A stretch of 39,235 nucleotides of DNA from Verrucomicrobiia bacterium (GTDB taxonomy: Bacteria > Verrucomicrobiota > Verrucomicrobiia > Verrucomicrobiales > DEV007), in contig JAGRPB010000030.1 of the NCBI GenBank assembly GCA_020439945.1, forward strand, positions 1 to 39,235. Reading direction: 5' to 3'. Of this stretch, positions 8,307 through 18,300 are shown piece by piece. The position numbers and the translations under genes were made by a program. The stretch's first letter is position 1; every line of letters starts with the position of its first letter. The notes under the pieces were generated by a model. That model had not been told where the DNA came from, ran no database searches, and was given only the letters and a program-made list of their open reading frames with translations.

Positions 8307-11009
8307 TCAGGCGCTTCCGAGGTTTCCAATCATGCGCCCGAGCTCTTCGACGCGGGCCTTCCACTGAGCCTGGCGATCGCGGTTCTCCTGCACGACCTCG
8401 GGCTTGGCGCGGCTGACAAAATTCTCGTTGGAGAGCTTCGCGTTTACCTTCTTCAATTCGTCCTGCGCCTTCGTCAGTTCCTTGGTGAGACGATCACGCT
8501 CGGCGTCAACATCGATGAGTCCGGCCAGCGGCATGTAGATTTTCCCGATCGGCGTCAGCGCCACCGGCACACCGGATTCGGCGGCGTGGCCGTGATCGAC
8601 GGTGACTTCCCCGGCGCCGGCGAGGCGACCAAACACGGTTGACTCATCGACCCAACCCTGTTCAGCGCCCTCGGGATCGAGGATGAATTTCACGTTCCGG
8701 TTGGCGGCGAGCCCGTACTCGGCTTTCAGGTTGCGTGCCCGGCCCACGGCTTCGTAGATGGCGGATACCTGCGCCTGGGATTCGGTGATTTTTTCGGCCG
8801 CGAGATCGTGAAGAATCACGTCTTTGTCGAGCGCGGTCTGCATCAGGAATTCCGGTCCGCCTTCGGCGCCGAAGCCCATCTTTTCCCAGAGTTCCTCGGC
8901 GATGTGGGGCATGTAGGGCGCGAGCTGCAGCAGGAAACGGCGAAGCACCGTGTCCATGGTCCAGAGCGTCGCTGCCTTGGCTGCGGGATCGGCGTCGTCG
9001 GCAAAGTCGCCCTTGGCGCTCTCCAGATACCAGTCGCAGTACTCGCTCCAGAAGAACTGGTAGAGCAGGTTGGCGGCGTCGTTGAATCGATACTCGCCCA
9101 GCGCCTGCTCCATGTCGCCCTCGAGGGCTTCGAGCTTGGCGAGGATGTCGATGGCGAAGATGGAAAGTTTCGCCGGCTTTTCCGTCACGACCGCGCCCTG
9201 CATCTGGCGGAAACGCGCCGCGTTCCAGAGCTTGTTGGCGAAATTCCGACCCTCGACGATCTGGTCCTCGTCGAACTTCACGTCGGTGCCGCTGGGGGCG
9301 ATTCGCATGAGACCGAAACGCAGCGCGTCGGCACCGTAGTCGGCCATGAGGTCGAGGGGGTCGGGCGAGTTCCCGAGCTGCTTCGACATCTTCCGCCCCT
9401 GCTTGTCGCGGATGATGGAGGTGAAAAACACGTTTCGGAACGGCAGTTCCTTTTCCCAGCGGTAGCCGGCCATGATCATGCGGGCCACCCAGAAAAAGAT
9501 GATGTCCGGGCCGGTCACGAGATCGGCGGTCGGGTAGAATTTTTCCACCGTGGCGGTGCGCTCGCCGTCGCTGTCGGTCATGGTCGCGAAGGGCCACAAC
9601 CAGCTGGAGAACCAGGTGTCGAGGACGTCGCCGTCGCGCACCCAGTTTTCCTCGTCGGCGGGCGGATCGACGCCCACGTGGAGGTCGCTCCCGGCGCTGT
9701 CGGCGTCGAGGGATTCGCGGGCCTGGAGTTCGTCGGATTTCTCCTTCCGATACCACACCGGGATCTGATGTCCCCACCAGAGCTGGCGGCTGATGCACCA
9801 GTCCTGCAGGTTTTCCATCCAGTGGGCGTAAGTCTTCTTCCAACGCTCGGGACGGAAGCGAATCGCGTCGCTGGCCACGGCTTCGGCGGCTTCTTCCTTG
9901 CAGGGATACCTCAGGAACCACTGCATCGAGATGCGCGGCTCCACCGGAACGTCGGCGCGTTCGGAAAAGCCGACGTTGTTCTCGTAGTCCTCGACCTTCA
10001 CGAGGCGGCCCATCTCGTCGAGTTTCTCGGCCGCCTTGACGCGGGCCTCGAAGCGGTCCATGCCCTCGAATTCCTCGCCCGCCAACTCGTTGAGCGTGCC
10101 GTCGGGATTTAGCACGTCGATGATCTCCAAGCCGTGCCGGAGCCCGATCTCGAAGTCGGCCTTGTCGTGGGCCGGCGTCACCTTGAGCACGCCGGTGCCG
10201 AATTCGATATCGATGTGATCGTCGGCCACGATCGGGATTTTCGCCTCCGGGAACGGACGAATGGCGTGCTTGCCGAGCAGGTCGGCGTAGCGCTTGTCGC
10301 TCGGGTTCACCGCCACCGCGGTGTCGCCCATCAGGGTCTCGGGTCGGGTGGTCGCGATTTCCACGAAACGGCCGGGCTCCTCCGCGATCTCGTAGCGCAT
10401 CGTGTAGAGCTTCGATTTCTGCGGCTTCATGATCACCTCCTCGTCACTGAGGGCGGTGAGCGTCTTCGGGCACCAGTTCACCATCCGCTTGCCGCGGTAG
10501 ATGAGGCCTTCGTCGAAGAGATCGACGAAAATTTTCGAGATCCAGCGCGAGTAGGCCGGATCCATGGTGAAGCGCTCGCGGCTCCAGTCGCAGGAGCAAC
10601 CGAGGCGTTTCAGCTGCGAAATGATGATGCCGCCGTGCTCTTCCTTCCAATCCCACACACGCTCCAGGAAAGCCTCGCGGCCGAGGTCGCGGCGGGTCTT
10701 TTTCTCTTCCTTGCGGAGTTTCTGCTCCACCTTCGACTGGGTGGCAATGCCGGCGTGGTCCGTGCCCGGCAGCCAGAGCACTTCCTTGCCCTCCATGCGG
10801 GCGCGGCGAGCGAGGATGTCCTGAATCGTGTTGTTGAGGACGTGACCGAGGTGAAGGATGCCTGTGACGTTCGGCGGCGGGATGACGATCGAGTAGGCCT
10901 CGCGATCCGAGGTTTCGTCGCCACGAAAACAGTTCGCCTCAACCCAGCGGGCGTACCACTGAGTCTCGACATCGCCTGGTTGGTATCCTTTGGAAATTTC
11001 TTCCGCCAT
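8307..11009 (-). CDS. valS: Valyl-tRNA synthetase
   Basis: 900 residues from the ATG at 11009; an upstream in-frame start at 11102 would encode a non-conserved extension through a hairpin and is rejected. Class I synthetase motifs are clear: PPPNVTG followed by HLGH (53-56, the HIGH motif) and KMSKQ (540-544, the KMSKS motif). The inserted CP1 editing domain, which clears mischarged Thr-tRNA, includes TTRPETLMGD. DTWFSSWLWPF belongs to the catalytic core. The C-terminus is the expected coiled-coil arm (DAERDRLTKELTKAQDELKK onward). It charges tRNA-Val with valine in the cytoplasm. First gene of the leftward group, with its own promoter and a hairpin in its leader. Confidence 0.98.
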   Translation of the reverse strand: MAEEISKGYQPGDVETQWYARWVEANCFRGDETSDREAYSIVIPPPNVTGILHLGHVLNNTIQDILARRARMEGKEVLWLPGTDHAGIATQSKVEQKLRKEEKKTRRDLGREAFLERVWDWKEEHGGIIISQLKRLGCSCDWSRERFTMDPAYSRWISKIFVDLFDEGLIYRGKRMVNWCPKTLTALSDEEVIMKPQKSKLYTMRYEIAEEPGRFVEIATTRPETLMGDTAVAVNPSDKRYADLLGKHAIRPFPEAKIPIVADDHIDIEFGTGVLKVTPAHDKADFEIGLRHGLEIIDVLNPDGTLNELAGEEFEGMDRFEARVKAAEKLDEMGRLVKVEDYENNVGFSERADVPVEPRISMQWFLRYPCKEEAAEAVASDAIRFRPERWKKTYAHWMENLQDWCISRQLWWGHQIPVWYRKEKSDELQARESLDADSAGSDLHVGVDPPADEENWVRDGDVLDTWFSSWLWPFATMTDSDGERTATVEKFYPTADLVTGPDIIFFWVARMIMAGYRWEKELPFRNVFFTSIIRDKQGRKMSKQLGNSPDPLDLMADYGADALRFGLMRIAPSGTDVKFDEDQIVEGRNFANKLWNAARFRQMQGAVVTEKPAKLSIFAIDILAKLEALEGDMEQALGEYRFNDAANLLYQFFWSEYCDWYLESAKGDFADDADPAAKAATLWTMDTVLRRFLLQLAPYMPHIAEELWEKMGFGAEGGPEFLMQTALDKDVILHDLAAEKITESQAQVSAIYEAVGRARNLKAEYGLAANRNVKFILDPEGAEQGWVDESTVFGRLAGAGEVTVDHGHAAESGVPVALTPIGKIYMPLAGLIDVDAERDRLTKELTKAQDELKKVNAKLSNENFVSRAKPEVVQENRDRQAQWKARVEELGRMIGNLGSA

Positions 11010-11012
11010 AAG

Positions 11013-11039
11013 AAAAAAAGCCCCGGTTTCGGAACGGGG
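11013..11039 (-). terminator. Terminator-like hairpin in the valS leader
   Basis: On the minus strand CCCCGTTCCGAAACCGGGG folds into a 4-bp GC stem, a one-base bulge and a further GTT/AAC stem, followed by CTTTTTTTCTT and then the valS ATG. Shape and U tract fit an intrinsic terminator. No leftward gene lies upstream, as the neighbour is divergent, so it can only act on valS transcripts. Confidence 0.55.
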
Positions 11040-11045
11040 GGCGAA

Positions 11046-11074
11046 ACTAAAGGTTTGCGTCGTCGTTTTGTAAA
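11046..11074 (-). promoter_or_regulatory. Candidate valS promoter
   Basis: On the minus strand TTTACA (11074-11069) and TTTAGT (11051-11046) are 17 bp apart. Predicted transcription starts near 11039, the first base of the hairpin stem. The same -35 hexamer precedes recJ. By eye only. Confidence 0.4.
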
Positions 11075-11233
11075 CCGAAATACCCGTTGCAGGATTTCTC
11101 ACTTCTCGGTGGTCAGAGAAAAATTCCCGGCTTTTCTAAGGCTCGCGGTTGTGATTCGTTGAGGGTTTGGCTAAGATTTCGTGGTCTCGGCGATCGTCTC
11201 CGTGGCAACCATCCCCGAATTTTCCCTCAAAGA

Positions 11234-12274
11234 ATGACACCTTCCCACCTCAGCCTGGTGCCAGGCAAGGTCGTGTCGCAGCTCACTTCGACGCTGGTCA
11301 CCTCCTTGGTCGCGATTTGCATTCTCCTGGCCGGCGCCGACGCCCATGCCAAGGGTTGGGACGTGGTCAAATTCAACGGTCGCGACTACGTCACCGACGA
11401 CAACGTGAAAGAATTCTACGCCTTCAATCGAATGCTGACCACCGGGGGAGACCGACTCTTTCGATTCGAGGACCCGAGCCGAAAGTCGGCTTTCATCATG
11501 CGGTGGAAGACCGGTTCGCAGACGATTTACATCAACAATATCCTCTTTAACCTGAGCTACCCCATCGTGGAGCATGGTAGCCACGCCATGATCTCCACCA
11601 TCGATTTGGCAAAACTGGTCGATCCCGTTCTCCGCCCCAGTTATATCAAGAAACCGATCAAGTTCGACACCGTCGTCATTGATGCCGGTCACGGCGATCA
11701 CGACACCGGCGCCAAGGGCATCTACGGCTACGAAAAGAACTACACCCTCGACATGGCGCTCCGCCTGAAGAAGGCCCTCGAAAAGCGGGGGTTCAAGACC
11801 AAGCTCACCCGCACCGACGACACCTTCCTCAGTCTTCCCCAGCGGGTCGAGATCGCCAATCGGGTCGACGACGCCATCTTCATCAGCATTCATTTCAATT
11901 ACTCGGGCAGTCGCAGCGCCAACGGCATCGAAACCTACGCCCTGGCTCCGCAGGGAACGACTTCGACCGACGGCGGCTCCTACATGCTGGGCTCGTTTCT
12001 CAACGGCAATGTCCGCGACGCGGAGAACATCGCGCTCGCCACCGCCGTTCACGCCCACGTCGTCGACAAGCTCAAAACGACCGACCGCGGCATCAAGCGG
12101 GCCCGGTTCAATGTCCTGCGCGGCATCAACAAACCGGCGATCCTCTTCGAGGGCGGTTTCATCACCAACTCGACGGAGGGCAAAAAGATCAGCACCGAGT
12201 CCTATCGGGACGAGTTGACCGATGCGATCGCCAACGCCGTGGTGAAGTTTCAAAAGGCCGTCGGGAAACGCTGA
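11234..12274 (+). CDS. Exported N-acetylmuramoyl-L-alanine amidase (Amidase_3 family)
   Basis: 346 residues from the ATG at 11234; an upstream in-frame start at 11087 would put 49 implausible residues before the signal peptide. A signal peptide (hydrophobic ~18-34, cleavage near AHA-KG) directs it to the periplasm. Residues ~40-135 form an N-terminal domain resembling the AMIN/copper-amine-oxidase-N type. The zinc amidase domain follows, with DAGHGDHDTGA (His153), GYEKN (Glu167), SIHFN (His220) and FEGGF (catalytic Glu306), all at expected spacing for AmiC/CwlM-type enzymes. It cleaves the bond between N-acetylmuramic acid and the stem peptide, typically in septum splitting or wall turnover. 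It converges with the giant chitinase gene and diverges from valS. Confidence 0.93.
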   Translation: MTPSHLSLVPGKVVSQLTSTLVTSLVAICILLAGADAHAKGWDVVKFNGRDYVTDDNVKEFYAFNRMLTTGGDRLFRFEDPSRKSAFIMRWKTGSQTIYINNILFNLSYPIVEHGSHAMISTIDLAKLVDPVLRPSYIKKPIKFDTVVIDAGHGDHDTGAKGIYGYEKNYTLDMALRLKKALEKRGFKTKLTRTDDTFLSLPQRVEIANRVDDAIFISIHFNYSGSRSANGIETYALAPQGTTSTDGGSYMLGSFLNGNVRDAENIALATAVHAHVVDKLKTTDRGIKRARFNVLRGINKPAILFEGGFITNSTEGKKISTESYRDELTDAIANAVVKFQKAVGKR

Positions 12275-12292
12275 GTCGGCGGATTTGCCACC

Positions 12293-12328
12293 GGCCCCGG
12301 ACCCGACGAGCGAGTCCGGAACCGGGGC
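12293..12328. terminator. GC-rich hairpin between the amidase and chitinase genes
   Basis: GCCCCGG (12294-12300) pairs with CCGGGGC (12322-12328); an alternative nested stem is CCGGAC/GTCCGG. It sits in the 77-bp gap between convergent genes but lacks a T tract, so a terminator role is uncertain. Confidence 0.3.
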
Positions 12329-12351
12329 GTCTCCAGGGGGAAGATCGCGAA

Positions 12352-15300
12352 TCACTCGGACAGCGGAACCGGGTTTTCGTAGTAGTCCTGAACGGTGGTG
12401 ATCCACCAGAACTCGTCGGTGTTCTCCGCGCCGCGAGCGCGGGTTGAGTTTCCGACGCCATCGCCGAAAAGCATGACGTTGACTCCCGCATCGCGGGCCG
12501 CCGTCATGTGACTGCCCCAGCGCAGGGTCGCTCCATCCGATTCGACCGTGACACTGGCATGGCCACCGCCGGTGTTGGCGAACCAGTCGTAGCGGGCGCC
12601 CGCGCCGGGAACGAACCGGTCCCCGAAGAAAAAGGTCGGGCCGCTGTCCTCCCAATCGCGGGGCGCGTTGGGATGATCGGGAAAGACCTCGCCATTGTAG
12701 GGGCTGACACGCAGCGAGTGATTGACGTGACCGACGGGAAGTTGCCAGAGCATCACGTCCCTGCCGGTCTGGGCATGCAGAGCGCTGACGTAGTGAAGGT
12801 AGTTGGCCCAGTGACCGGCGTGCCAGAACCAGGTCGACTGTGAGGGATCGTCGTTTTTCTGCTCCGCGCCGCCATCGAGTCCATACTTGTCGATGGAGAT
12901 GAAATCGGCCCCATGGGTGAGCACTCCCGCGTCGGCGTAGTAGTCGGCAACGAGTTGGCCTTCGCGATAGATGATGGAACGCCCCGTGTCGTAGCCACGA
13001 TCGTCGGTGACCCGAATGAGTCCCTTGCCAGTGATCTGACTGGCGGAATCCCAACCGCCGGCGGGAAAAGCCCAGAGGTTGAACTGCCATCCCACGTAGG
13101 AGCGATTGGCATGACGCTTCAGAGTGTAGTTCACCGATTCCACCAAGCCCCTGAGGGTGTTGGGGAAAACCGGATCGCCCGAGGACGCATTGAGGACTCC
13201 GACGTCGTAGGCAGCGTCGGTGCGGGCCGGGAGGGTGAACGGATCCTCCGAGTTCTGGGCCATGTAGCCGATGAAATCGGGTTCCAGCAACCACACCACC
13301 ATCTCGTCGCCGGCTTCTTCATTGGCGATGTCGATGGCGAACTTCAGGTCCTCGTAATAGCCGCGCATGTAGTCGGCATCCTGAATGTGCTCGAGATCGG
13401 TGGTGTAGGATTCGCCACCGTCCGGGATGTTGTACCAGACCACCACGGGGATCATGCCGCGCTTGATCGACTCGCGGACGAAGACCCGCATGCGATCGCC
13501 ATCGACACTGGTCCAGGTGCGCCAGCCAACGCCCTTCCGTTTCACGCCGCCATTGATGTAGATGTAGCGATAGTCCACCCACTTGTTTTTCTGCGTGCCG
13601 GGCTGGTAGTCGGACCAGAAATCGAGATCGGCGGGCGAATCTTCCGATACCGAGCCGATTCCGAGGTAGGGCGGCAGGGCGGGAAGACCACCTCCACTTT
13701 CCCTGACGCGAACGCCGACCAAGCGGGTGGCGCCGTTGGCGTCGGTGATTTTCAGACCGGATCGGAGCCCAGCGCCGCCGTTCAACGTGACCACATTTCC
13801 TGAGACCGACGCCGACAGCGCGGCCGGGTGATTCACCGTCGCGGTGTAGGGCGCGGCTCCGCCCGAGACGGAAATCGTGCTGGTTCCCGGAGCGATGGTG
13901 ATTTGCGAGACTTGCGACTCCGTATCGAGGCCGGCAATGCTGATGGGACTGGCAAAGTCCGTGAGGTAGTCCACTTCCGCGGATGTCGATGAACCCACCG
14001 CATTGGAAACCTCAACCCGGTAGGTGAAAAGACCGATGGCCGAGCTGTTCACGTCAAAGAGGGCGCTCTGCGGCGTGGAGCCGGCAATCGCGGCGCTGTG
14101 GACGAGACTGCCGTTACAGAACAGCTTCCACGAAGTGACCGGCTCGCCACCCCAGGTATTCCACTGCACGGTATGGCCGATGCCGTCGTTCCAGTCTTTT
14201 TGAACGGAAAGCGTCGGCACGTTGGGGGCTCCGGCAGGTCCCTGACTGCCCGGATCGCCTCCGTCCGAGCCGCCGTCTCCCCCGTCGACGTCATCCGCAT
14301 TGTCATCGGATACTTCGCGAACCCGCAACCAGACATAACCAGGTGCCGAAGCCGACGCGACCGGCTCGGTGCTGCGCCACTCGACGAGGAGCAGGCCGCT
14401 TTCCTGGAGCGTTTCCGAATGAAGTTGGAACTCCCCGGTGTTGGCTACCCAATTCTCCTCATCGAGGGAATGTTCGATCGTGTATTCGACTCCCACGGCT
14501 TTGGGTTCGACCAGGAACCACACCACGAAGTAGTCATCGGTCACTCCATCGAAGGTCAGGCTTCGGGTTTCGGCATACACCAGTGAATCCTCGTCCGCGA
14601 AAGTCGGATCGGTGCCGAGCAGGAATTCCATCAGGCTTTCCACACCATCACCGTCAGGGTCGAGCGAGGCATCCGACAATCCGTAGGCCGTCATCCATTC
14701 CTCGAGCGACAGGTTGTTGGCAGCGCCCCCGGTGGGATCGGCGCCATCGACGAGGACATTGGTGGGCGCCGCCCAAGTGCCCGAACCGGTGAAGTCGAGA
14801 GTCGCGGTTTGTCCCGGCGCCAGGCTGTAGCCGATCCAGGTGGGCTGGGTCACGGTGTGGCGTCCGTTGGCGGTGGTCCAGCTTCCCGCATTTCCCGAAC
14901 CGGAAGTGGTCCACGGTGCGTCGAACTGGAGGGTCCACTTGGTGACCGGTGTCTCTCCGGTGTTCGTCAGCTCAAGAACTCCGGAGAATCCCGATCCCCA
15001 GACCTGTCCGCCGGTGGGAACGAAGTAGGCCACCTCGAAGTTTCCGCTGCTGAGCTGATAGTGCCGGGTCCAGATGACCTCTGCGGGATCGGGAGTCGGA
15101 TCGGGGTCCGGCGTAGGGTCCGGATCCGGATCGGGCGTGGGATCCGGGTCAGGATCAGGAGTGGGGTCTAGATCTGGGTCGGGGTCTGGCGTGGGATCGG
15201 GATCCGGGCCGACACCGGAGCCGTCGTCACTCGCACCAATGGCACCGACGGCGCCGTTGCCGGTGGTTCCCACTTCCCGAGCGACCAGTCGGACGCTCAG

Positions 15301-18300
15301 TTCCTCCATCGAAGACACCGGCTGGGAACTCGCCCATCGCACCCGCAGGCCGCCATCCGGATTCGGCGCGGTATCGAGCAGCGCCATGACATTTGTGCTC
15401 GGTGCCCAGGTGTCGGGATCGGTCGTGGATTCGAACCGATACTCGACGCCTTCCGCCAACGGATCGACCACGAAGCTGGCGACCAGGCGATCGGCATTTT
15501 CGATCGACTCCACGGAAAGTGCGACGACCCCGAAATCCGTCACGTCGTTGGGATCGGTCCCGAGAAGGAATTCCCCGATGCTGGCCGACTGGTCACCATC
15601 CGCGTCGGCGAGAACATTCGTGATCGAGTGAAGGCCGGCCCAGGTCGCAAGGGTCACGTTGCCACTGCTTCCACCACTGCTTTCGACATTTCCGTTAATC
15701 GTCACGCCAGTGGGACTGGCCCACTGGCCGGAGCCGGTGAAATCGATGGTCACCGATTGGCCGGGAGGCACGGCATATCCCTGCCAGCCCGGATTCACCA
15801 CCCGGTGATGTCCGTTGGCGATGGTCCAGCCTCCGGCATTGCCCGAACCGGTGGTCGTCCACGCGGCGTCGAACTCAACCACCCACTCGGTGAGCGCCAT
15901 AGTTCCGTGATTGGTCAGCAGGAAACTACCAGAGAAGCCGCTGCCCCAGATTGCTCCCCCTGTGGGAGCCGAGAACTGGACGGAGACGTCGTCACTGTCG
16001 GGGTTCCCACCGCCACCGACCTGGTAGTGCCGGACCCATTCCGCCTCGCCCGGAGGCATGACCGCTTCGTCATCGTCATTGATGGTGCCAGTGCCGGTCG
16101 ATCGCAGAAGCGCCGCGCTTCCGCCCCGGGGTTGGCTGAGCACCAGGGTAAACGTCTCGGCCGGTTCGTAGATACCATCATCGAGGACAGTCACCGCGAC
16201 GGACGCCGCGGTTTCTCCGGCCGCAAAGGTCAGCGTGCCCGAGGTCGAGGTGAAATCCTCTCCGGCCGTCGCCGTTCCACCTGCGGTGGCATAGTCGACG
16301 GTCACGGATTGGTTCAAAGCCCGGTCGAGGGTGACGACAAAATGGATCGTCCCATCCGCTTCCGAAGCCGTCGCGTCGCTGACACTGATCCGTGGCGCCA
16401 CCGGAGCTCCGGCGTAGGCGGCCATCCATTCCTCGAACGCGACCGAAAGATCCGGCTGCGAGGAATGCTCGTGCCCGATTTCCCAAGTCCCGACGCCCCC
16501 GATGGTGACCCCGCCTGCAAGCACCGAAGTCGCCGGGTCGAGCAGCGCATCCATCTTCCGTTTCAACGCGGTCGGGGAAGTGAACCACTGCCCGCTGATG
16601 GCAACTTCCAGCGCGTTGGGATCGATGGCCGCGTCGTAGCTCGCCTGGTTCGCGAAGTATTCGTTCCGAACCGCCGACCACGAGGTGTTGCCGGAGCCGT
16701 AGAACGGGAGTCCGCAGACGATCTTCGTCGCCGGGAATCCACGATCGATCACGTACTGAATCCCTCCGCGCACCGATTGCTCGAACAGCGTGTCGTTGGC
16801 GGTGGTCCATTGCGGTCCACTTCCCGGTTTGGCGATGGGCCCGTTCTGCGGATTTTTCCAATCGTAGCCGAAGTAGAAGAAGAAATCGCAGTGATCCCTC
16901 AGCGCGGCGAAATCATAAGAACCCATGTAGTAGCCGGGACCAGTGCCGAACATAACGATATAGTCCCCGCTCTCCGATTTCAGAGCGGCGTGCAGCTCGC
17001 TCATCAGGTTGGTCAGGGCCGGTTTGCCGGTCGAAACATCGGGGAATTCCCAATCGATATCTACCCCGTCGTAGCCGTGCGTTTTCACGTAGTCGACCAC
17101 ATTGGCGACGAAGGTGGCGCGCAGCGCCTGATTTGTCGCGATAGTCTGGAACTGGTCTGCGAGACGCGCCGGGTAGGCACCTCCGAGCGACAGGATCACG
17201 GCGACACCGTTCTCGTGGGCGGTCGTGATCAGATCATCCTGGTAGAGACGGAAACTCCCGAGGCTTTCGCCAATGGTTCCGTCCGGGAGAGGCTCGGCAA
17301 AGGCGTGTACCACCGCGTCGTAGCCGGCCCAGTGAAGCGCATCGATCTCAGCCGAAATCTGGGCGGAGGTGAGCGACTGATCCTGGCCGGTCGCCGACCG
17401 CAGTGAGTTCAGGTAGCCAATCACGATGGGGCGGTCCTGCGGCAATCCCGGCAGTCCGACCGGTGGCACCGAGGTGCCTCCCCCTCCGGATGAATCATCG
17501 TCGTCATCGAGAATCGTGACTATCGCCACGGCTTGCCCGAGCACGGCACCGGTCGGTTGTGAGAGGCGCAATTCGAAGGATTCATCCGATTCCTCAATCG
17601 TGTCGCCGAGGATGCTGACCTCAATGATCCCTTCCATCTCGCCCGACGGAATGGTCAACTGACCGGAGGCGGCGGTATAGTCCTGCCCCGTCATAGCGGA
17701 TCCGTCAGCAGTGGTGAAAGCAACGGTCACTGGGGTCGCGGACGAGGCGGTCAGCGAGACCGACACTTCCACGGTGCTGATTCCGGAATCACCCTCCTCG
17801 ACACTCGTGCCGGTAATCCGGATCGATGGCAGGACCGGCGTTCCCCCGTCCGATCCATCATCATCGATGATCGCCCCGGTGAGCACCGGGGTCATCAGCG
17901 GCGCGCCCGATGCATTGCCCAGCTGTACCTGGAACGTCTCGCTGATTTCCTCGACCTCGTCCCCGGCAATGGCGACATCGATCGCTTTCCGGGTCTCACC
18001 GGGGGCAAAGACGAGCGTGCCGCTGTTGGCCGCGTAGTCGCCTCCCGCCGTGGCGCTGGCATCGACGGTCGCGTAGTCGACACTGACCGTACCGGTCGTC
18101 GGCGCGGAGAGAGTCACCACGAAAGTCAAGGTGGTGGCGCCTTCGTCGCCTTCGAAAATGGTGGCCGATCCGCCACTGAGAAAGGCGTCAGCCGCGGTTT
18201 CTCCCGGTACAGCCGCTCCGGCGAGAACGTCGTTGACCACATTGATCAACGGCGCCGTGGTCGTCGACGATTGAGGCAACTTCGTGCTGCCACCATCGAC

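Noticed and set aside
8641..8672. ACCCAACCCTGTTCAG inside valS, resembling the dispersed palindromic repeat
   Set aside because: Only about ten bases agree and the palindrome is absent; likely chance in coding sequence.
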